A DNA stretch of 64,000 nt from Nothopassalora personata (lineage: Eukaryota > Ascomycota > Dothideomycetes > Mycosphaerellales > Mycosphaerellaceae), in assembly GCA_033816765.1 (NCBI GenBank), contig CM066293.1, positions 310,001 to 374,000 on the forward strand. The letters run 5' to 3'. Below the pieces are notes generated by a model that searched no databases, was not told the DNA's origin, and saw nothing but the letters and a program-made list of their open reading frames with translations. Within the stretch, counting starts at the first letter, position 1; each line of letters begins with the position of its first letter. Below are positions 1-11,771 of this stretch, one piece after another. A program made the position numbers and the translations under genes.

Positions 1-958
1 TGACCTGGAAGCTCTCGTTCTCCTCCATCAACCGGGCGTTCTGCATTTTCAACTCGTAGACTTCCTTCTGGAGGTCGTTCAGGCGGCCACCGCCCTTGTT
101 ATCCACTTCGACCAGCCTCATCTCGGCATCGGCCAGCTCTAGCCGCAGCGACTCGATGATCTTGTCCTTCTGCATGACCAGCTTCGAGTTGCTTCGGGAC
201 GTGGAATCACTCCTGCTGATGGCGGCGGGCGCGAACTGTCGATCCGTGGCATCGGGGTTCGGTGACGGGTTGCCGCTCCGTGCGTTGGTGGCCGACGACG
301 ACTGGCGCGACATGAAGGGCCGTCGCTCGTCTTCCACGCCCGCGCGGATCTCTCGCTGCGCCAACGTCTCCTTCAAGCGCTGCATCGCCTGCTGCATCTC
401 TTCCTCGCGCGCCAGTGCGTCCTCCTTCTCCTTGTTCGCGGCGACTTTCTCCGACTCGTAGATCTGTTCCATCTCCCGTCGTGCTCGCAAGCTGTCCTTC
501 TTCTCCTTCTCCAGTTCTTCATTCCGCTCCGTGCACTCCTGGACTTTCTCCTCCAGCATCCCTTGTTCCTTGAGTGCCTCGTCCAGCTTCACCTGCAACA
601 CTGTCACCTGTTTCTGCGCTTCCTGGTGCGCCGCCTCTGCTTCCCGTAGCTTCTGCTGCAATTCCTCCATCGTGGCCTGCATCTCGGCCTTGGCGTCCTC
701 TTCTGCTGCGTGCGGCGGGGTGCTCTGTTTCCTGCCCGCCGCCGCTGCCGATCGCGGCGGGAGTGGAGTGCCGCGCTTGGACTGTGTGCGATTGAGGCCA
801 TTCGCCGTGGCCGACGCGCCTGAGGATGCCGTCGTGTTCATCCTGGAGGGGCTTGGCGAAGGTGGTGCAGAAGTGGTGCTGCTGTTGGACGTGGGAGTGC
901 GTCGGCCAGCGACACCAGCCGGCGCGCCTCTTCTGTTCGGTGTGGAGGCTGCCGACAT
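1..958 (-). CDS. Coiled-coil protein, 3' end outside the window
   Basis: An open frame runs leftward from an ATG at 958 and leaves the window still open, giving 319 residues. The first 90 or so residues are rich in Ser, Thr, Pro, Ala and Arg, with phospho-site-like SPSPSR and TPTSNSS stretches. About residues 90-215 form a long Glu/Gln/Lys/Leu coiled coil (for example MEELQQKLREAEAAHQEAQK). A second Ser/Asn-rich linker follows, and a further coiled coil begins near residue 265 (KDKIIESLRLELADAEMRL). The layout resembles fungal proteins loosely annotated as M-protein-repeat or cytoskeletal coiled-coil proteins, but I cannot assign a function. The frame has no stop over 950 bases and its codon use fits a real gene. 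It is divergent from the helicase gene starting at 1725. Confidence 0.75.
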   Translation of the reverse strand, partial: MSAASTPNRRGAPAGVAGRRTPTSNSSTTSAPPSPSPSRMNTTASSGASATANGLNRTQSKRGTPLPPRSAAAAGRKQSTPPHAAEEDAKAEMQATMEELQQKLREAEAAHQEAQKQVTVLQVKLDEALKEQGMLEEKVQECTERNEELEKEKKDSLRARREMEQIYESEKVAANKEKEDALAREEEMQQAMQRLKETLAQREIRAGVEDERRPFMSRQSSSATNARSGNPSPNPDATDRQFAPAAISRSDSTSRSNSKLVMQKDKIIESLRLELADAEMRLVEVDNKGGGRLNDLQKEVYELKMQNARLMEENESFQV

Positions 959-1724
959 TATGCTTGAACCTTCACGAATCTGCTCGCAGAGCCATGCACA
1001 GATTGGCGTGGTGCTTTAAACGACGATCGGCCCTCTATTCTTAGCAACGGCTCGGGGGAAAGCGAAGGCGATGGTCGGTCGCACACTCGGGCACCTGATG
1101 ACGGTGCAGCTTGATGATGATGATGATGATGTTGCTGTGTAGTATTGCAGTGTTGTTCATGCGAGCGGGTAGAGAGAGAGAATGAGACAGTAGTGGCGGC
1201 AGTGGCCGAGCGATCAGGAGCACAGAGGGAATTGGATCCACTTGATGCTACTGTAGACTGTCCCACTCCCCTGCTGCTGGAGCGCTGGAGCGGGTTTCAC
1301 ATGTCTTTGACGCATGTTATTATTATATGTGATTGTCATTGATACCACCAATGTCCGTGGGACCAATCTGGATCTGCCAGAAGACCCTCCTGCTGCTACT
1401 GTATACTGTACACGAGCAACATGGAACAAGACAGGCTTCGGTAGCACCTTCTCGCCGCAGCCTTGCAATCTCGGGTGTACTTCCGGTACTCGGATGTGGC
1501 GCGGGGGCCCGGGGACATGGTATGGTGTGTATTGCCAGGGTCACTCACGTGCCGGTGGTGACTCGCGTTGCAACCCTAACGAGCTCGGCACGCGAGTCAT
1601 GCTGTCTGTCGTGCTGAGATGAAGGCAAGCTCGAAAAATGTGCACGTCGAGCACATCTTCACCACCAGACTCAGCTCCGAGCTGAGCTACGCTACGCTAC
1701 GCTACGCTGCGCTACCCGCCCGTC
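959..1724. other. Divergent intergenic region with simple repeats
   Basis: This 766-bp stretch lies between two divergent genes and should hold both promoters. It has a GAT trinucleotide run near 1112-1130 and a GCTAC-type pentanucleotide run at about 1685-1715, directly before the helicase start codon. The short reading frames here show no recognisable protein. Confidence 0.5.
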
Positions 1725-4700
1725 ATGGGAGACGTGCGCAGATACGTGTCCGACCACTTGCTCAAGCTGGTCGGAGGCAGCGAAGACATGATGGTGGACT
1801 TCGTTGTCTCTACCGCACAGTCTGCGAAGTCCCCGGGAGCTCTGCTGGACAAGCTGTCTGGCATGTTAGACTCGAGTGATGCCGATCTCCAACGGTTCAG
1901 TGATGATCTGTATGCGCGTCTCGCTCAGCCAGCTTCCAATGCATCGTCGGTGCCAAGACGAGAGAAGCCTAAGGAAGCGAAGAAAAGGTATGCGCTGATA
2001 GACATGGACGTCGAAGAGGACGCAGCTCCGCCGCCGAACAAGGCAGAGCAATCTAGGCCTCGACTCAGCGAACGGAAGTCCAAGCATCGATCAGATCGCG
2101 AGAGGAGGAGATCGAGCAGTGGGGACAGGCACAGCAAAAAGATCAGGCGGCGAGATGGTGAATTCGATGATCGCTGGGGCGACAACGAGTCCGAGGAGGA
2201 AGAGGAAGACTTTCCCTCACCGCCTGCCAAGCGCACGAGGTTCGACGATGGCTCTGCTTCTCCTTCAAGACGTAGTCCCGACAAGGACGAACCCGAGGAG
2301 GACGAGGAGGAGAGAGATCGTAAAGAGCGCAAAGCCTTTGAGGAGAGACTGAAGAACAAGGATGCTGGGTCGACGAAGAAGGTTGTCGAGGATCGATCAT
2401 CCAAGCGCGAAGAGAAGGATGCGGAGAGAAGAGCTCAGGCTGGCAAGCTCACAGCCGAAGAGATGAAGGCTTTGCGACTACGATCTCGACAAGATTACCT
2501 CAAGAAGCGCTCTGCACAAGAACTGGCGCTCCTACGCAGGCAAGTCGCGGATGAAGAAGAGGAAGAGCGCACGAATCCCACTCTGACACAAGCGGAGAAA
2601 GATGAGTTTGCACGTAACAGAGAAGCTCTGCGTCTCGCCGAGGAGCGCGAGAACATCGACGACCATTTCGATGGCTATGCGATGCCTGAGGATTACATTA
2701 CGGAGAAAGGCAAGATGGACATGAAGAAGAAGAGCGATGCTCTGTATAGCCGCTACGTCGATCGCGATGCTCAAGGACGAGAACGGTTCGTGACTGATCA
2801 TGAAGAATGGGAACGAGAGCAGCTGGAGAAGACAAAGGCCCAAATCCTGGTCGCGGACCGTAACAACGAAGGCGACTACGAGTGTGTGTTTGACGAAGAA
2901 CAGCAGCTGAAATGGGTCACGGATGCAGCCATGAAGGGTGGCATGAGCGAGATGAAGAGCCAGGAAGAACGTTTGATGGCACAGCAGCTTCTTGCAGCCG
3001 AGCGGAAAGCGAAGACCATCGAGGAGAAGCGCAAGACGCTGCCAGTGTACCAATATCGACAGCAGTTCCTTGACGCAGTGAAGGAATACCAGATCTTGAT
3101 CATTGTGGGTGAGACGGGAAGTGGGAAGACCACCCAGCTGCCACAGTATCTGTATGAGGACGGCTTTGCGAAGGACGGCAAGAAAATCGGTTGCACGCAA
3201 CCCAGACGTGTTGCTGCTATGAGTGTCGCAGCCCGTGTGGCCGAGGAAGTTGGTGTGAAGCTTGGAAACGAAGTCGGTTATGCTATTCGCTTCGAAGATG
3301 CTACAACAGACAAGACTGTGCTAAAGTACATGACTGATGGTATGCTTTTGAGAGAGTTTTTGACGGAGCCAGATCTTGGAGCCTACAGCGCCATGATGAT
3401 TGACGAAGCTCACGAACGCACGCTGCACACCGACATCTTGTTCGGACTGATCAAGGATATCGCAAGAGGTCGGCCAGATCTAAAGCTGTTAATCTCGTCT
3501 GCCACGCTTGATGCGCAGAAGTTCAGCGAGTTCTTTGATGATGCACCCATCCTGAACATTCCCGGACGAACATACGATGTGGAAATGAACTATTCCCTAC
3601 AGCCAGAGGCCAACTATCTGTCCGCCGCTATCACAACTGTCTTCCAGATCCACTTGTCTCAGCCGATGCCGGGCGACATTTTGGTGTTCTTGACTGGTCA
3701 GGATGAGATTGAGCAAGCCGAGCAGTCTTTACAAGAAACGGCAAGGAAGCTCGGGCAAGCAGCGCCTGAGCTGATGATATGTCCCATCTATGCCAACTTG
3801 CCTACCGACCTTCAGCAGAGAATCTTCGACCCAACACCACCGAAGGTACGGAAGGTTGTGCTTGCAACCAATATTGCCGAGACAAGTTTGACGATCGATA
3901 ACATTGTGTATGTCATCGATCCTGGCTATGTCAAGGAGAATCGGTACACGCCTGCCACCAACATGGAGTCTCTCGTGGCTGTTCCAATCTCGAGAGCCTC
4001 TGCAAACCAGAGAGCCGGTCGTGCGGGTCGTACACAGCCCGGCAAGTGCTTCAGACTGTACACGAAGTGGGCATACTACAACGATTTACCGGAAAGCACG
4101 ACTCCAGAAATCCAACGGACCAACCTCAATAGCATCGTCCTCATGCTAAAATCCCTCGGCATCAACGACCTCATCAACTTCGACTTCATGGACCCGCCAG
4201 CACCGGACATGCTCATCCGCTCCCTCGAACAACTCTACGCCCTCGGCGCCCTCAACGACAAAGGCGAACTCACCAAAGTCGGTCGCCAGATGGCTGAGTT
4301 CCCCACAGATCCCATGCTCGCCAAAGCAGTCCTCCAAGCCGACAAGGAAGGCTGCGTGGAAGAAATCCTCTCCATCATCGCCATGCTCGGCGAAGCAAGT
4401 GCGCTCTTCTACAGACCCAAAGACAAGAAACTTCAAGCTGACGCCGCGCGTGCACGATTCACTGTCAAGGAGGGTGGCGATCATCTCACATACCTGAACA
4501 TCTGGAACCAATGGGTCGACTCCGACTTCAGCTACGTCTGGGCTCGCGAGAATTTCCTGCAGCAACGCTCCCTCACCCGCGCCCGCGATGTGCGCGATCA
4601 GTTGGCGAAACTGTGCGATCGTGTTGAAGTCACATTATCAACCTGCGGAGCCTCAAATCTCCCTCCGATCCAGCGTGCCATCACGGCAGGCTTCTTCCCG

Positions 4701-4967
4701 AATGCTGCCAGACTCCAGCGAGGAGGCGACAGTTATAGGACGGTCAAGAATAATATGACGGTCCATATACATCCCAGCAGTGTGTTGATGGACGTGAGGC
4801 CGAAGTGGGTCATCTTTTATGAACTGGTCCTGACGAGTAAGGAGTTTATGAGAAGTGTTATGCCGTTGCAGCCGGAGTGGCTTACGGAAGTCGCTCCTCA
4901 TTACTATAAGCCAAAGGACGTGGAGGCGTTGGGGGTTGATAAGGCAATGCCGAAGATTAGGTCCTAG
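1725..4967 (+). CDS. prp2: DEAH-box pre-mRNA splicing helicase, Prp2/DHX16 type
   Basis: Single-exon gene of 1080 aa. The N-terminal 400 residues are charged, with RS/RE-like and acidic tracts, as in the metazoan and S. pombe (Cdc28/Prp8) orthologues. The helicase core holds motif I GETGSGKTTQ (about residue 462), DEAH (560), SAT (592) and motif VI QRAGRAGR (762), followed by winged-helix, HA2 (ratchet) and OB-fold regions. Family knowledge: this nuclear ATPase remodels the activated spliceosome before the first transesterification step. The start is supported by the conserved opening MGDVRRYVSDHLLKLVG. Core residues such as PISRASANQRAGRAGR fit DHX16/Prp2 better than Prp16, Prp22 or Prp43. 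All motifs are intact. Confidence 0.96.
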   Translation: MGDVRRYVSDHLLKLVGGSEDMMVDFVVSTAQSAKSPGALLDKLSGMLDSSDADLQRFSDDLYARLAQPASNASSVPRREKPKEAKKRYALIDMDVEEDAAPPPNKAEQSRPRLSERKSKHRSDRERRRSSSGDRHSKKIRRRDGEFDDRWGDNESEEEEEDFPSPPAKRTRFDDGSASPSRRSPDKDEPEEDEEERDRKERKAFEERLKNKDAGSTKKVVEDRSSKREEKDAERRAQAGKLTAEEMKALRLRSRQDYLKKRSAQELALLRRQVADEEEEERTNPTLTQAEKDEFARNREALRLAEERENIDDHFDGYAMPEDYITEKGKMDMKKKSDALYSRYVDRDAQGRERFVTDHEEWEREQLEKTKAQILVADRNNEGDYECVFDEEQQLKWVTDAAMKGGMSEMKSQEERLMAQQLLAAERKAKTIEEKRKTLPVYQYRQQFLDAVKEYQILIIVGETGSGKTTQLPQYLYEDGFAKDGKKIGCTQPRRVAAMSVAARVAEEVGVKLGNEVGYAIRFEDATTDKTVLKYMTDGMLLREFLTEPDLGAYSAMMIDEAHERTLHTDILFGLIKDIARGRPDLKLLISSATLDAQKFSEFFDDAPILNIPGRTYDVEMNYSLQPEANYLSAAITTVFQIHLSQPMPGDILVFLTGQDEIEQAEQSLQETARKLGQAAPELMICPIYANLPTDLQQRIFDPTPPKVRKVVLATNIAETSLTIDNIVYVIDPGYVKENRYTPATNMESLVAVPISRASANQRAGRAGRTQPGKCFRLYTKWAYYNDLPESTTPEIQRTNLNSIVLMLKSLGINDLINFDFMDPPAPDMLIRSLEQLYALGALNDKGELTKVGRQMAEFPTDPMLAKAVLQADKEGCVEEILSIIAMLGEASALFYRPKDKKLQADAARARFTVKEGGDHLTYLNIWNQWVDSDFSYVWARENFLQQRSLTRARDVRDQLAKLCDRVEVTLSTCGASNLPPIQRAITAGFFPNAARLQRGGDSYRTVKNNMTVHIHPSSVLMDVRPKWVIFYELVLTSKEFMRSVMPLQPEWLTEVAPHYYKPKDVEALGVDKAMPKIRS

Positions 4968-7153
4968 AAAGGTGGATAGAAGGCGAATTGCTGGAGAAGC
5001 TACGGTGGCTTTTGTCAGAGAGAAGTGCTTCACCCAAGAGTAGGATCACAGCTGATGTCCGTGATGGTCTGTGCGGGTTGTGGTTCGGCACTGCAGCCAA
5101 AATTGGTATGAACTCTCGACAGGTGCAACAACTTCACGTCTCTGTGACGGACGCGGGATCGCAATGCGCTGTCTAGTGTAGCTGGATTTCCTTCGCTGCA
5201 ACGCAACAACGATCGGCAGCACTTACGCCGCAAATCGCCGAGTAAAGTCTGCAATGCACAGATATACTCCACGTCAGCTTCCTCGCCAGCCGCGGTTCCA
5301 TACCATCGCAGGCGACAATAATCACAAGCTCCTACGCAATCATCGACGTTGTTGAGGTGAGGTATCAGGTTGCAGGCCCTCCCTGGCCGGCGGCTCGTCG
5401 TCGCAATGGACGGGATCGTGTAGTATGGGACAGCGCCACTGGCTGTGGAAGCAGAAGTTATATACGGTGGACGTCTTCGTTGAAGCGTCGATGTTGTCTA
5501 AATTCTTATACGACCATGGTTCGATCACGGGTGTCGGATGGGCCGTATGGATAGTCACGAAGAAGCTAACCATCGAAGCTCGACAAGGACGCTCTTGGCT
5601 ACAGAAATCTCATCGTAGAAGACATCATGGGGAGCCTTACCAAGAACCTATATGTGCATTCCCGTTCTGGAACTCAGCTTGAAGATCGCGGTGCCGACGA
5701 GCGAAGACTGGTCGAATTGGGCTCTTGGCGGACTTGTCGTGCGTTTGAAGAGGCAACGTGCGAAGAATGCGTTAAGACGATCAGCCGTTAGACAAATCTT
5801 CCTCCGGACAGTTGACGGAGCCGTAATAACCTCATCGTCGCCTCCGGCCGCACCTCCCGCTACACATTGCTAACGTTAGGAAACTCCTAATTGCTCAACG
5901 ACAAATGCAAGACAGACAGCAACGCTTTGAAGTGACTGCAGTGCGAAAGGCATGTCTTGAATGCGGTATTCTTCAGTACAGCTGCAAAAACTTGCAACGA
6001 ACCATACATACCACCACATCTTACCACTTGCAGCAGACGTTGTCGGGTTGAGGTCCTCTTAAGCTCTGCGGAACCAAGATAGATGAAACGGGCACTAAGG
6101 CGTTCGTCGAAATCTCCGACCGGTATAATAAGAAGCGGACCACAACACAACGCTCCAAGAACGTCGGACATCGCCATGTGTGGCTGACTCGAGGCATCTG
6201 ACGCTGTGCCCAATCCGATCCGGCTGCTGCAGAAGATCGACATACCGGAAATTTCTTTCTTCCACTGTCCCTGTCGTCATGGTGCCCTATCAAATATGCT
6301 TGTCTACTTGAACACTTTCCCAACCCTTAGTTGGTCGAAGGTCCGCCTAGCATATACTGATGGATTAACGGGTCCAGAGTCTCTTAATCGCGCCTCGAAA
6401 CACACAACCCTATGTTGTACTTTTGCCGGGAGTGACGCACGAGCGGCCTGCAAGGCTATGTCGTTACACTCTAAGTGCTCAAAATCGAGTTCTCATATTA
6501 ACAGGATTTGATAAGGACTTAATTCAGCAACTAGGGGCCTAACGGCTAGCTGGGGGCCGGGGAAGTGTCGAGGGCTTGTCTACGCCACATGGAGCTGATC
6601 CGCCACGTTGGCAACGGACGAGCATAATCGACAGATAGAGCTCACCACTCGTAGGCCGGTAGCGACGATGCCGTTGCACTATATCGCTGATCCATATCTA
6701 TGACTGTCAGATACGCGGCGTTCAAGCAGACTTACATACGAATGCGCAGCATCTGTGCTTGCGTCTTTGCCTAAACAGATGCCGTCCTTCAACTGCTGTA
6801 GCAAGAACCTCGCACAATCCGGACGCTGTGGTTGGCTTACCGGCACGCCCTTAAGAGTGATCAACGATCAATGGCTCGGAATAGGCTATGTAGGAATAGC
6901 AGATGCGTCTCCAAGCTGATGACCATCGGTCATGGCGGCGTATGCCGAATTTGTATGCTCAACGCTGACCGACATACCCTATATGGGATAGACACCAAGA
7001 TATCTAATCGACGATGCCAGCCAGCGGGAAGCTTACGAGGAAGAGGTATATCTTGTTTTTAACTCGGTCAGTGTCGGCTTGAGACTTTCTCTCAATCGCA
7101 GCACTTCTAATGATCACATTCTCCTCGACTCAATTGCCATACTCACATTTGCC
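4968..7153. other. Gene-free stretch
   Basis: I see no recognisable protein, repeat array or RNA gene in these 2.2 kb. Short frames on both strands lack conserved motifs and overlap each other. The proximal part of 6,900-7,153 should carry the promoter of the peroxidase gene. Confidence 0.45.
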
Positions 7154-8572
7154 ATGAAGGGGGCATTGACTTTCGCTGCGCTACCAGCGCTGGGCCTTGC
7201 TCTGCCTGGATACAAGGACCTGAACCTCATCAAAGAAGGCCAGAACAACGGCCTTCTCGGTCAGTTCGGAAATGTGGTCAACGACTTGAAGGGAACTCTC
7301 GGATCTATTTCAGGCGCTCTTGATCTTGACAACAGGCGGCCGGAGCCTGGCTTCGAATTCGTCGAGCCGCTGGACACCGACTCCAGAGGGCCTTGTCCTG
7401 GACTAAATTTACTTGCAAACTATGGCTACCTCCCACACGATGGCTACGTAAACGTTGGTCAGGTGTTGGAGGCCGTGTCGAGAGGCTTCAACATGGGTAT
7501 GGCACATCATATACTCATATAGCTGGTATGGTATCAGGTCATGCTAACATCGCGTTTACAGCCCTCGATCTCGCAACCGTGCTCTGTGTCTTTGCTGTTC
7601 TGAGCGACGGTGACATCGAGACCGAGTCTTGGTATTTGGGAGCAGGACCAAACTCGATCGGCGGCCTTAATCGTCACTCAACCGTCGAGGCCGACATCTC
7701 TCCAAACAGAGAAGACTTTTACAACGGATGCGGTGACAACCACCACCTTTCATCCCGCATCTTCAAGCAAAATGTCGGCTTCGTTAACGACGACCCAAAC
7801 AAGGAGTTCTCCTACGAGGTTATGCGAAAACAGTACTCGGCCAACTCTCGCTTCACCCAGCAGTACAACCCTTGGATCTACTACTTTCCCTTCCCGTCGA
7901 TTGTCTCCGTGGTCGCTTTCAACTTCTACCCAGAGTACTTCTCGAATGGAACTTACGGTGCCGGTGGTGTTGCCAACTACGAGAGCATCTCAAGCATTGT
8001 CGGCGCGAGCTACAACGAGGAGACCGACCAGTTCGACTACGTCCCAGAGCGATGGCCAGAGAATTGGTACCGTCGTGCGACTCCATACGGTGCTGTTGAG
8101 GCCCTTACTGATGGTTTCACCCGCATCTATCCAGCCGTAAGTCCTTCCTCACCCTCCCAACTCTCACGCCTAACACTCCTCCTAGAACCCCGTCGCCATG
8201 CCCATCGGCCAAATCGGCACACCAAACCTCAACGCCACCACCCTCCTCTGCAACTTCTACCAAGGCCTCAACTCCATCACACCCCTCGCCCTCGCCGGCG
8301 AATCCGAAGCCGCCCAAGCGGGAATTTCCTGGGCGCTCGGCAAGCTCGCCGTCGCAGGTCTTTCGGGCACAGTCCTTGGCTGCCCAACCGACACCATCTC
8401 TGCCAACTTTCTCTTTCCGGACCAGACCACTACTGGTGGGCCGTTGGGTCCTCCGCCGTACATTGCGGCCAACAATGGCAACAACACGTATTACAAGAGC
8501 TACTTTCCCGAGGCGCCCACGAAGCCGCTGTGTCGGGGTCCTACGGATAGTGGGAAGGAGGAGGAATACTAG
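7154..8572 (+). CDS. Secreted haem-thiolate peroxidase (chloroperoxidase / unspecific peroxygenase family)
   Basis: Three exons, 7154-7496, 7562-8136 and 8186-8572, give 434 aa. Intron 1 (65 nt) has a CTAAC branch site and intron 2 (49 nt) a GTAAGT donor. The frame stays open upstream of 7154, but ATG 7154 opens a clean signal peptide (MKGALTFAALPALGLALP). The peroxidase family 2 signature is RGPCPGLNLLANYGYLPHDG, with Cys81 as the predicted axial haem thiolate. The distal acid-base region is EADIS followed by NREDFYNGCGDNHH, where short enzymes have EHD and long ones EGD. The C-terminal tail (VGCP... FPDQTTTGG) is typical of the family. These enzymes use peroxide to halogenate or oxygenate aromatic and aliphatic substrates outside the cell; the substrate here is unknown. 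Family assignment is firm, the exact reaction is not. Confidence 0.9.
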
Positions 8573-8751
8573 ATTAGATGGTTGGGTTGGAAATTTGACG
8601 GAGTTTTTGGGAGCTCGGGAGATGGATGGATGTATGTATATATACCATACCACGACTACGGCTGAATACGATGATGATATGTGCTTGGTGTAATGACGAT
8701 ATGATGTAATCGATACGCATGAAGCTGTTGTCGTCACCATGCGTTCCGTTG

Positions 8752-8789
<38 letters not shown>

Positions 8790-9221
8790 TCACTAGTAAT
8801 ACTTCCGTTGCCGATTGTAGATCGGGTCAAATTTCGGGTCAGTGGAAGCTTCGCTCCCAAGTTGTGGAGGTGGTGTTTTGTGTGCACGGTCCGGAGTCCA
8901 TTCTGCAGCGCAGAGTGGTAGTAGACCTGGTTGAGAGTTGACGACGCTCTCACCAAGTAATTGGCTATCTCTGGCCAGTCGAAGCGTGCGGAGAGAGGCT
9001 GGCTCGTCGGATAGGGTGACAATATCTCTTATCACCGACAAGTGACAGAATGGTATACCTCACGAAGAGGCACACTGACTAGACGAATCTTAAGCGGCCT
9101 GCGTTCTCGACATTACACAGAGAATAGTCCATCAAATTGTTACACAGACAGACCCCGTGTTCTTAATAATACTGACTCCCATACCCGAAAGACCGGCTAG
9201 CACGCGTCAGCAAGCGCTTCG
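8573..9221. other. Intergenic region with a tetranucleotide repeat
   Basis: A (GATT)n run of about nine units covers roughly 8753-8789. The rest shows no gene. The part next to 9222 should hold the regulator's promoter. Confidence 0.6.
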
Positions 9222-11491
9222 ATGCCGCGTCCCAAAGTGAAGCCACAGGACAGACAAAGGTCAGCACGTGCTTGCCTTCCTTGCAAAGCCTCCAAGATAC
9301 GCTGCGATGCAGGCACGCCATGTGGACCTTGTCTGAAGCGAGAACGCATTTCTGCTTGCGTCTACCTTGAATCGTCTCGGAAGAGGCAGAAGACGAGCCA
9401 CAACAACACCGAAGCATCACCCTTCCCTACACCGAGTATCGAAGATGCTTCGCCACAGTTCGACGACACCAGTCCAGGTACTGAGAATGTGGCTCCTATT
9501 GCCCCAGTTGCCCCCCCTATGATGCTCACGGAGCTGCGTCCTCCTGCTTCCACGGCGCCTACCACGACGAATACCACAACCTCGACCCCGGAGCCTGGCA
9601 AGGATTCGTCCCGGCTGACGCAGAGTCGGATGTTACTGAGTTCGAAAGGCGAGAGACGTACGCCATTTCCCATGCTCCCCCGCTCATGCCTCAAAATCTG
9701 ATGATGTGTAGTGTACGTTGGCGAGAACGCTTCGCTTTCATTCCTTCAATTTTTGCGCCACATACTCAAGAAGCACATGGGTCCATCGGCATTTACCGAG
9801 AATCAATTCAAAGACAACATGCTCGAAGTCGAAATGCCTCGAGGAGAGAGTCCGCTGCTGTATGATCAGAGCAGGGGAGAGAAAGATACTTTGGTCCAGT
9901 TTTACAGAGAAGCAGTGAGTCTTCGAACATCAGTTACCATGCCTTCTTACTGACAGCTGCCCAGTCAAGCGGTATCCTGGATTTATTCACAATGGACGAA
10001 ATACACGGTTTCCTTGACCGGCACGATGCACTCAGTCCCAGCATCTTCATCGACGAAGAAGACAAGGCCGGCAGAGCTGAGCAGGCATTCTTGAACATGA
10101 TGCTTGCCATTGGCAGTCAATGTCGTGGTCAAACCCCGTTCGACTCCTACAACGCTGCTCGACATTTCACATCAGCTCAGAAGTATGCCTTCGAAGGTTT
10201 CATCTACGATCCTACCCTGGATATGGTTCGAGTCTTCCTCCTTATGGCTTTCTACATGCTTGGTGCTTGCCATCGTAACGCTGCCTTCATGTATCTTGGC
10301 ATTGCAGCCAAGGCAGCAAGCGCTCTCGGGCTGCATAAGCGGGAGCCGAACAAAGCAATGTCACCGCGAGAGTATATCACACGATGGCGGACATGGAAGA
10401 GCTTACTAATACTTGACACTATCGTCTCCTCGATACTGGGGCGGCCAGGAGGCTTACCATTCTGCCGGCCGAATCAAGAAGACAGCATGTATGACGGGGA
10501 TGCACAGATCGGGGCGCCTGATCGACCTCGGTGGCTTGCTTCTCAAGCTGTATTCACGATCTGCTCACACATCATCGAGCTGGAACAGCAGTTAGTAGGC
10601 AGTGGAAAACAGATCGACTCTGCAGCGGCAGAAGCCTTTCTCAAGCGTCTGCGGCAGTGGAATGATACCCTCCCCGCTGAGCTTCGACACTTCGCCAGCT
10701 TGAACACGACGCTTGGACCTTCGGACCGCGAGTTGTTCATCGGATCTGTGCATGTGGCCTGCACTTACTACTTTACGATCATTCTGGTGACCCGGCCTTT
10801 TCTAATCTCACATCTCATCTCACAACTTCGACGAAGGAGGCCTGCCGCCCGACGACCCAGCGCCGAGAAAACTGAGCCGTCTCATGTATCGGATCTAGCT
10901 CAAGCATGCTTGGATGCTGCCATGTATATGGCAAAAACCGGCTTCATGGCTATCAATAGCTTGATCCTGTCGAATAATATGTGCCTGCTCAAAGCGTGGA
11001 TGTTTGCCGCGGGCCTCCTGCTCGGCTTTTCCATGTTCGCACAAGCAGAACCTGTACCAGAAGTTGATGACGCTTTCAAGAACGCAATCGGCGTCTTGGA
11101 ACGTCTGGCTCGTTGTAGTCCGCAGGCACGGCACTACGTCGAGATTCTCAGCACTTTCTCGGATGCCATTCATACTCGACGCGAACAGCTAGGAAGAGAG
11201 CGTCGGAAGAAGAGTGACCGGTTTGTGAGCCAGATTTTCACGGCCTCATTCCACGATGGCACACAGAATCCGCCTCCGCTGGCCACGCCCTCTTCAGGGC
11301 CCTCGAATCTAGATCCCAACATTGACTCTGGTCGCAACCTGGGCAGCATGAACAACTTTGACTTCGACTTCGATTCGGCAGCCTACGATCTGCCGACCTT
11401 CACCGATCAAGAGGCCTGGACAGACATGCCACTATTGTCGGACAATCTATACATAGACTGGGAGTCGATATGGCCCGTCATGGATAGTTGA
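9222..11491 (+). CDS. Zn2Cys6 transcription factor with fungal-specific regulatory domain
   Basis: Three exons, 9222-9657, 9712-9914 and 9965-11491, give 721 aa; introns are 54 and 50 nt. The binuclear zinc cluster sits at the N terminus with Cys18, 21, 28, 34, 37 and 46 in a CX2CX6CX5CX2CX8C pattern, followed by the basic linker SSRKRQKTS. A Thr/Pro-rich linker leads to the conserved YVGENASLSFLQFLR segment and the all-helical fungal transcription-factor domain (about residues 210-480: AFLNMMLAIGSQCRG, LGLHKREPN, TRWRTWKSL, GRPGGLPF). The C terminus is acidic and aromatic and may activate transcription. It is nuclear and sequence-specific. It converges on the FAD monooxygenase, and its place at the edge of the aromatic cluster suggests it regulates that cluster; this is inference. 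Confidence 0.88.
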
Positions 11492-11771
11492 TAACGAATA
11501 AGGCGGTGGGCTCCGCAGCTCTACACATAGCCATCTGTTCATCTCAGGCCCCAATACTTCAACTTGCAAGAACAGTTTCTGGAAGTTCCACGCCACAGTC
11601 ACGACGCTCTTGACAGTCGAAACGGGATGGGTTCACAAACGAAACGGTGGAGAAAATCTGAGCATTCTGTGGTTTTGTCTGCAAGATCTGAACGCCACCC
11701 ATTTCGCTAAAGTGCCAGCATATCAATCAAAGTTGGTCACTAGAATGTTTGTCAAAGGGTTTCCGACTCCA

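Noticed and set aside
2532..3200. 222-codon minus-strand frame inside the helicase gene
   Set aside because: It is a shadow of the strongly conserved plus-strand DEAH helicase and has no protein-family resemblance.
8753..8789. (GATT)n as the tail of a second SINE-like element
   Set aside because: Sequence on either side shows no similarity to the body or head of the element at 20.5-20.9 kb and no flanking duplication was seen.
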